The position numbers and the translations under genes are program-made. Of a DNA stretch of 64,000 nucleotides, positions 60,052 through 64,000 are shown in pieces; the first letter of the stretch is position 1, and every line of letters starts with the position of its first letter. The notes under the pieces were generated by a model, which did no database searches, was not told the origin of the DNA, and was given only the letters and a program-made list of their open reading frames with translations. Source of the stretch: Natronomonas gomsonensis (lineage in GTDB: Archaea; Halobacteriota; Halobacteria; Halobacteriales; Haloarculaceae); the NCBI RefSeq assembly GCF_013391635.1, contig NZ_JACAWU010000002.1, positions 496,001 to 560,000 on the forward strand, in the 5' to 3' direction.

Positions 60052-62133
60052 ATGTACGTGGCTCTTTCCCAAGCCGTCTCCGCTTTCCAGGCCGTCTCCG
60101 GGCTCTCGTGGCTCCCGTTCGAACAGCCGGTAGCGGTGCTGGCACTCTCACTTGCGTCGTTTCTCATCGCGCCGCTGCTCGTCGAACGTGTCGGCCTTCC
60201 CGGCATCGTCGGCGTCGTCCTCGCGGGGACGGCACTCGGCCCGAACGGCCTCGGCGTTCTCGCCCACAGTGACGCTATCGTCCTCCTCGGAAACGCGGGG
60301 CTAGTCTATCTACTGTTTACCGTCGGCCTCGAACTCGACCTGCGGCGATTCTTCAACGCACCCGAGGACGCTGCATTCTTCGGCGTGACGAGCTTCTTTC
60401 TGCCGTTCGCCGTCGGGACTGCCGTCTGTATCGTCGCTCTCGGATTCGACGTCTGGGCGGCGATGTTGCTGTCGGCCGTCTTCGCCTCCCACACCCTGCT
60501 GGCCTATCCTATCGTCAACCGGCTCGACGTGACGAAGAACCCGGCGGTTACCGCCGTTTTCGGGGGTATCCTGTTCACCGACACCTCCGCACTCGTGATT
60601 CTGGCGCTCGTGTTGGGCGCCATCGACGGCGGCCTCACGCCGATACTGCTTGGGGAGGTCGCCGTCGGCCTGTTCGTCCTCTTCGGCGGCCTCTGGGTCG
60701 TCATCCCGCCGTTGACGCGGTGGTTCTTCCGGAACACGAGTCAGGAGAGCTACTTCGAGTTCCTCTTCGTCGCGGCGCTCATCTTCGGCGCGGCGAGTCT
60801 GGCCGAAGCCCTCGGACTGGCCGCGATTCTCGGCGCCTTCGTCGCCGGCCTCGCCATCAACCGGCAGATAACCCGCGGTGGAACGCTCATGAACCGCATC
60901 GAGTTCGTCGGCAACGCCTTCTTCATCCCGTTTTTCCTCCTCCACGTCGGTATGCTCGTGAACCCGGGCGTCGTCCTCGAGGGCACGCGGACGCTCGGAA
61001 TCGCGGGTGTCATCCTCGGAACCATGTTCGTGACGAAGGTCGCGGCGGCGGGCGGTGTTGCTGCTGTCAAGGGGTACGACGCCAACGAACTGGGGGTTCT
61101 CGTCGGGCTGTCGGTCGGGCAGGCCGCGGCCGCCCTCGCTATCACTCTCCTCGGTTTCGAGGCCGGCATCTTCTCGACGGCAGTGCTGAACGCCGTCGTT
61201 CTCATGATACTCGTCTCGGCCATCGTCAGCCCGTGGCTGACCGAGCGATACGGGCGTCGCCTCGCGACGGAAGGGACGACGAAGTCCGACCTCGAGGAGC
61301 CCTACGACCCCCGAGTGCTCCTTCCGCTCTCCAGGACGGCCGAACTCCAGCGGCGGCTGCTGGAACTCGCCTTCGCGCTGAAGGACGACCCCGCGGCGAC
61401 GCCGGTCCACCTGCTGACAGTGCTCCCGCCGGGAGCCTCCGACGCGGACCTCGAAGCAGCCGAGGCCGACCTCGAAGTCGCCGCCGAACACGGCGGGGCC
61501 GCCGAGGTGCCCGTCGAGACCGAAACGCGGATCAATCACAACGTCGCTTCGGGCATCGCCCGCGCGAGCGTCGAAACACGAGCCGACATCATCCTGATGG
61601 GCTGGGACGCGACGCGAACCCTCGGCGGGCGGTTGTTCGGGACCGTCATCGACCGGGTCCGTCGACGCACGACCGACCCGGTGTTGGTCTCGCGACTCGG
61701 AATTCCCGTCAACACGACACGGCGAATCCTGCTTGTGTTGCCCCCGGGGATCGGCCACCACGAGGGGTTCGCCGAGAGCATCCATCTCGTCAAACGCCTC
61801 GCGGAGAACCTCGGCGTCGGCGTCGAGGCGATAGCGGTCGGCGACCGCCCACCGGCCCGGAAACACGAGCGCCTCCTCGAACTGATTCCCCCGGAGATGG
61901 AGGTCCCGGTGACGGTCGTCGACGACTGGGATGGGCTCTGGGAGCGACTGAGCGAAGCCGAATCGGACGACCTCGTCGTACCGCTCAAGCCCCGGGAAGG
62001 CGGCGTCGGCTGGTCGTCGCGGTTGCGGCGGCTCCCGGTGGAGTTGAGCGACGTACCTCCGGAGGCGTTCGTCGTCGTGACGCCCCGACAGGGTGACCCC
62101 GCCTACACGTCCCGGTTCTTCCGCATCGACTGA
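60052..62133 (+). CDS. CPA2-family Na+/H+ antiporter with C-terminal Usp-like domains
   Basis: 693 residues. About 12 transmembrane helices (residues 20-400) with GLPGIVGVVLAGTALGPNGLG, a TVGLELDLR segment and the transport-site Asp in FTDTSALVILALVLG, the Kef/NhaS4 pattern. The soluble half (about 415-693) has two universal-stress-like repeats: ILMGWDATRTLGGRLFGTVI (nucleotide-type loop) and ILLVLPPGIGHHEGFAESIH. It probably exchanges sodium or potassium for protons under regulation by the cytosolic domain. Confidence 0.9.
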   Translation: MYVALSQAVSAFQAVSGLSWLPFEQPVAVLALSLASFLIAPLLVERVGLPGIVGVVLAGTALGPNGLGVLAHSDAIVLLGNAGLVYLLFTVGLELDLRRFFNAPEDAAFFGVTSFFLPFAVGTAVCIVALGFDVWAAMLLSAVFASHTLLAYPIVNRLDVTKNPAVTAVFGGILFTDTSALVILALVLGAIDGGLTPILLGEVAVGLFVLFGGLWVVIPPLTRWFFRNTSQESYFEFLFVAALIFGAASLAEALGLAAILGAFVAGLAINRQITRGGTLMNRIEFVGNAFFIPFFLLHVGMLVNPGVVLEGTRTLGIAGVILGTMFVTKVAAAGGVAAVKGYDANELGVLVGLSVGQAAAALAITLLGFEAGIFSTAVLNAVVLMILVSAIVSPWLTERYGRRLATEGTTKSDLEEPYDPRVLLPLSRTAELQRRLLELAFALKDDPAATPVHLLTVLPPGASDADLEAAEADLEVAAEHGGAAEVPVETETRINHNVASGIARASVETRADIILMGWDATRTLGGRLFGTVIDRVRRRTTDPVLVSRLGIPVNTTRRILLVLPPGIGHHEGFAESIHLVKRLAENLGVGVEAIAVGDRPPARKHERLLELIPPEMEVPVTVVDDWDGLWERLSEAESDDLVVPLKPREGGVGWSSRLRRLPVELSDVPPEAFVVVTPRQGDPAYTSRFFRID

Positions 62134-62178
62134 CGGCCGCGACGCTGTCGGCGGTGGCGTAGCGAAGAAACCCGGCCG

Positions 62179-62463
62179 TTAGTGCTGGTGGCCGGTCAAC
62201 TCGGCGTAGGAGGCGCCGAAGCGGTCTTCGAACAGGTCCATCGTCTGTTCCTCGATGGCCTCGTACTCCTCGGTGTCGCCGCCCTCGGCGTGGTGGACCG
62301 TCGCGTGGATGCGCTGGGCACAGGAGAACAGCGCGAGGTCGCCGACGATTTCGGCGTTGGACTCGTCGTTTTCGCGCATCAAATCCAGCATCTCGGTGGG
62401 AAGCGTCACTTCGTCGTCGCCGTCGGGGCCGTCGATGTGTAGCGTAACGGTTTCGTCTGCCAT
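62179..62463 (-). CDS. Small conserved haloarchaeal protein
   Basis: 94 residues from the ATG at 62463. TVTLHIDGPDGDDEVTLPTE then a helical acidic body (EVGDLALFSC-type core, here AEIVGDLALFSCAQRIHATV) and a His-rich end. The sequence is typical of a halophilic single-domain protein of unknown role. It converges with the antiporter and sits upstream of no obvious partner. Confidence 0.6.
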   Translation of the reverse strand: MADETVTLHIDGPDGDDEVTLPTEMLDLMRENDESNAEIVGDLALFSCAQRIHATVHHAEGGDTEEYEAIEEQTMDLFEDRFGASYAELTGHQH

Positions 62464-62532
62464 AGGGGTCGTACCGCGCGCCCACAAAAGGGACTTCCGG
62501 TCGGATGCGTCGCTGCTGCCAGCGCGGCGGCG

Positions 62533-63570
62533 TCAGTCGTCGGCCGCCGCGGCGTCGGCCCTCTTCTCGGCGCGCTCTAACTCTTCGAGATACTCGTCGG
62601 CGTCGATAGCGGCCTTACAGCCCATCCCTCCGGCGGTGATGGCCTGCTGGTAGTGGTAGTCGACCACGTCACCGGCGCCGAAGATGCCGGAGACGTCCGT
62701 CTTCGTCTGTCCGCCGCCGGTGCCACCGACGGTCTGGATGTAACCGGTGTCGTCCATCTCGACGCCCGTGTCTTCGAGGTAGTCAGTGTTCGGTGTGTGG
62801 CCGATGGCCATGAACACGGCGCCGACGGGGAGGTCGAACTGCTCGGTCTCGGGGTCGTCGAGTTTCTCCTTCGGGTACCCCTCGGGGTTGCGTGCGAGGC
62901 GCACGCTCTCGATGCCTTCCTCGGCGGTGCCCTCGATTTCGAGGAGTTCGGTGTTGGTCATCACCTCGACGGCGCCCTCGTCTTCGAGTTCGCGGATGCG
63001 GTCGGTCCAGTAATCCTCCGCGCGGAACTCCTCGCGGCGGTGGGCGATGTAGACGGTGTCGGCGAACTTCGTGAGGAAGGCGGCCTCCTCGCAGGCGGCG
63101 TCACCGCCCCCGACGACGAGCATGTCTTCGTCGCGGAAGAACGCGCCGTCGCAGGTGGCACAGGTGGAGACGCCGTAACCCATCAACTCGTCTTCGCCGG
63201 GGACGCCGAGGGTGCGAGCGGAGGCGCCGGAGGCGGCGATGAAGGCGTCGGCGGTGTAGACGGTGCCGTCGCGCAACTCGATTCGGTGGGGTTTGCCCGG
63301 CTCTACGTCGACGATGACGCCGTGGTCGATTTCGGCGCCGAACTGCTCGGCCTGCTCTTTCATGTTGTTGACGAGGTCCGGGCCGCCGATGCCGTCGGGG
63401 AAGCCGGGGTAGTTCGCCACGTCGGTCGTCAGCGTCAGTTGACCGCCGGGTTCTGGTCCCTCCAACACGAGCGGGTCGTTGTTCGAGCGGGCGGCGTAAA
63501 TGGCCGCTGTGAGTCCTGCGATACCGGAACCAGCGATGACGAGTCGACGGTGTTCGGCGTCCTCGGTCAT
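62533..63570 (-). CDS. trxB: Thioredoxin reductase
   Basis: 345 residues from the ATG at 63570 (MTEDAEHRRLVIAGSGIAGL). The FAD site GSGIAGLTAAIYAAR, the redox motif VSTCATCDGAFFRDED with the CxxC active cysteines, an NADPH site VVGGGDAACEEAAFLTKF and the C-terminal GDVVDYHYQQAITAGGMGC are all present. It reduces thioredoxin or, in haloarchaea, other small disulfide redox partners. It is divergent from the R2-like gene. Confidence 0.93.
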   Translation of the reverse strand: MTEDAEHRRLVIAGSGIAGLTAAIYAARSNNDPLVLEGPEPGGQLTLTTDVANYPGFPDGIGGPDLVNNMKEQAEQFGAEIDHGVIVDVEPGKPHRIELRDGTVYTADAFIAASGASARTLGVPGEDELMGYGVSTCATCDGAFFRDEDMLVVGGGDAACEEAAFLTKFADTVYIAHRREEFRAEDYWTDRIRELEDEGAVEVMTNTELLEIEGTAEEGIESVRLARNPEGYPKEKLDDPETEQFDLPVGAVFMAIGHTPNTDYLEDTGVEMDDTGYIQTVGGTGGGQTKTDVSGIFGAGDVVDYHYQQAITAGGMGCKAAIDADEYLEELERAEKRADAAAADD

Positions 63571-63707
63571 GACAGAACGTAGCCTTCCGTGGGGTATGTA
63601 AGTTGTGCTGTGGGGTGTCGACCGCACACGTTCTGCCGGCGCCCACTTGTTAAACGGGCGTCGTATGCAGGGGGAATCGGTTTGTATGTGTGCATCTATC
63701 ATGGTGT

Positions 63708-64000
63708 ATGACCCAGATACGGGACACCAGCCGTGAGATGCGCATCGACCCCGACTCCTTCGCCGGCGGTTACTTCCGGAACGCGGTGTATCGACACTGG
63801 GACCCCTACGAGGACATCTCCGAAGAGCTGCTCCAGCAGGACCGACAGCGACTCGTCGACTCCGATATGGACTTCGAGCAGTTCGAGGCGTTCCGGGCCT
63901 CCGTCGCGAAGTTCGGCGCCGGGGAGGAGGCGGTCACGGAGGACCTCGCGCCGCTGATGCTCACGCTTTCGGACATCAACGACCAGATGTTCGTCTCCAG
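63708..64000 (+). CDS. R2-like diiron oxidase / ribonucleotide reductase beta-like protein (N-terminal part)
   Basis: 97 codons to the window edge. MTQIRDTSREMRIDPDSFAG then FRNAVYRHWDPYEDI and LTLSDINDQMFVS resemble haloarchaeal proteins annotated as ribonucleotide reductase beta or R2-like oxidase. The metal-binding helices begin here (FGAGEEAVTEDLAPLML), with the further Glu/His ligands beyond the window. The exact activity is undetermined. Confidence 0.7.
   Translation, partial: MTQIRDTSREMRIDPDSFAGGYFRNAVYRHWDPYEDISEELLQQDRQRLVDSDMDFEQFEAFRASVAKFGAGEEAVTEDLAPLMLTLSDINDQMFVS

Noticed and set aside
60310..61866. A 518-codon minus-strand frame opposite the antiporter
   Set aside because: It is an Arg/Asp/Glu-rich antisense shadow without motifs. 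The plus strand encodes a clear CPA2 antiporter.

Overview
The window is high-GC chromosomal DNA from a halophilic archaeon (class Halobacteria). The predicted proteins are strongly acidic. There are archaeal-type shikimate kinase, phosphopantetheine adenylyltransferase, NOP5/fibrillarin, a TFB-like protein and a bacterio-opsin-activator-type (HTH_10) regulator, many Tat-type lipoproteins, and A/T-rich TATA-like boxes close to start codons. The genus cannot be fixed from the sequence alone.

Layout. 1-12 kb is mostly core haloarchaeal genes: an SMP-30/strictosidine-synthase-like protein cut by the left edge, a LysX/ArgX-type ATP-grasp ligase, an alkyl-DHAP-synthase-like flavoprotein, membrane proteins, a histidine kinase, an OsmC protein, an aldo/keto reductase, a glyoxalase-fold protein, then shikimate kinase and chorismate mutase. 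12-18.2 kb is an accessory island attached to the 3' end of the chorismate mutase gene. Four copies of the last 11 codons of that gene punctuate it, and between them lie toxin-antitoxin pairs (RHH/PIN, RHH/RelE, AbrB/MazF, HicB/HicA), a dead relE, small membrane and exported proteins, and a partially duplicated small gene. 18.2-20.1 kb is one large Tat lipoprotein of unknown role.

20-27.5 kb is metal and anion handling: beta-carbonic anhydrase, NikR with a divergent His-rich Ni/Co transporter, a tungstate-type ABC operon ending in a ModE-like regulator, a DUF4382 lipoprotein and SurE. 27.5-33 kb holds an Rsm22-like methyltransferase with prephenate dehydrogenase, an M24 peptidase, EPSP synthase and a MaoC protein. 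33-40 kb has a 1008-residue multi-sensor kinase, an HTH_10 regulator and a divergent phenylacetyl-CoA epoxidase operon (paaABCD plus a separate zinc-ribbon gene). 40-50 kb has lipoproteins, two divergent rhodaneses, a rubrerythrin-like protein, NOP5-fibrillarin (box C/D RNP methylation), a MaoC protein, glutamate-cysteine ligase, regulators, archaeal CoaD and a MOSC protein.

50-51.5 kb is a second insertion, an acyltransferase-3 gene between an intact tRNA-Leu(UAG) and a decayed copy of that tRNA's 3' half. 51.7-64 kb returns to core genes: DUF63, inositol monophosphatase, tRNA-Leu(CAA), DUF309, a copper module (Lrp/TRASH regulator, CopZ-like chaperone, CopA ATPase), a riboflavin/F420-pathway reductase, a CPA2 antiporter, thioredoxin reductase and the start of an R2-like diiron protein.

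The most interesting structure is the chorismate-mutase-linked array. Each repeat still encodes the same C-terminal peptide (one substitution in one copy) with different synonymous codons. In each case the stop codon is followed within 1-36 bases by the stop of a convergent minus-strand gene or remnant. This looks like downstream neighbourhoods of homologous genes from several lineages stacked at one site, each insertion restoring the end of the essential gene.
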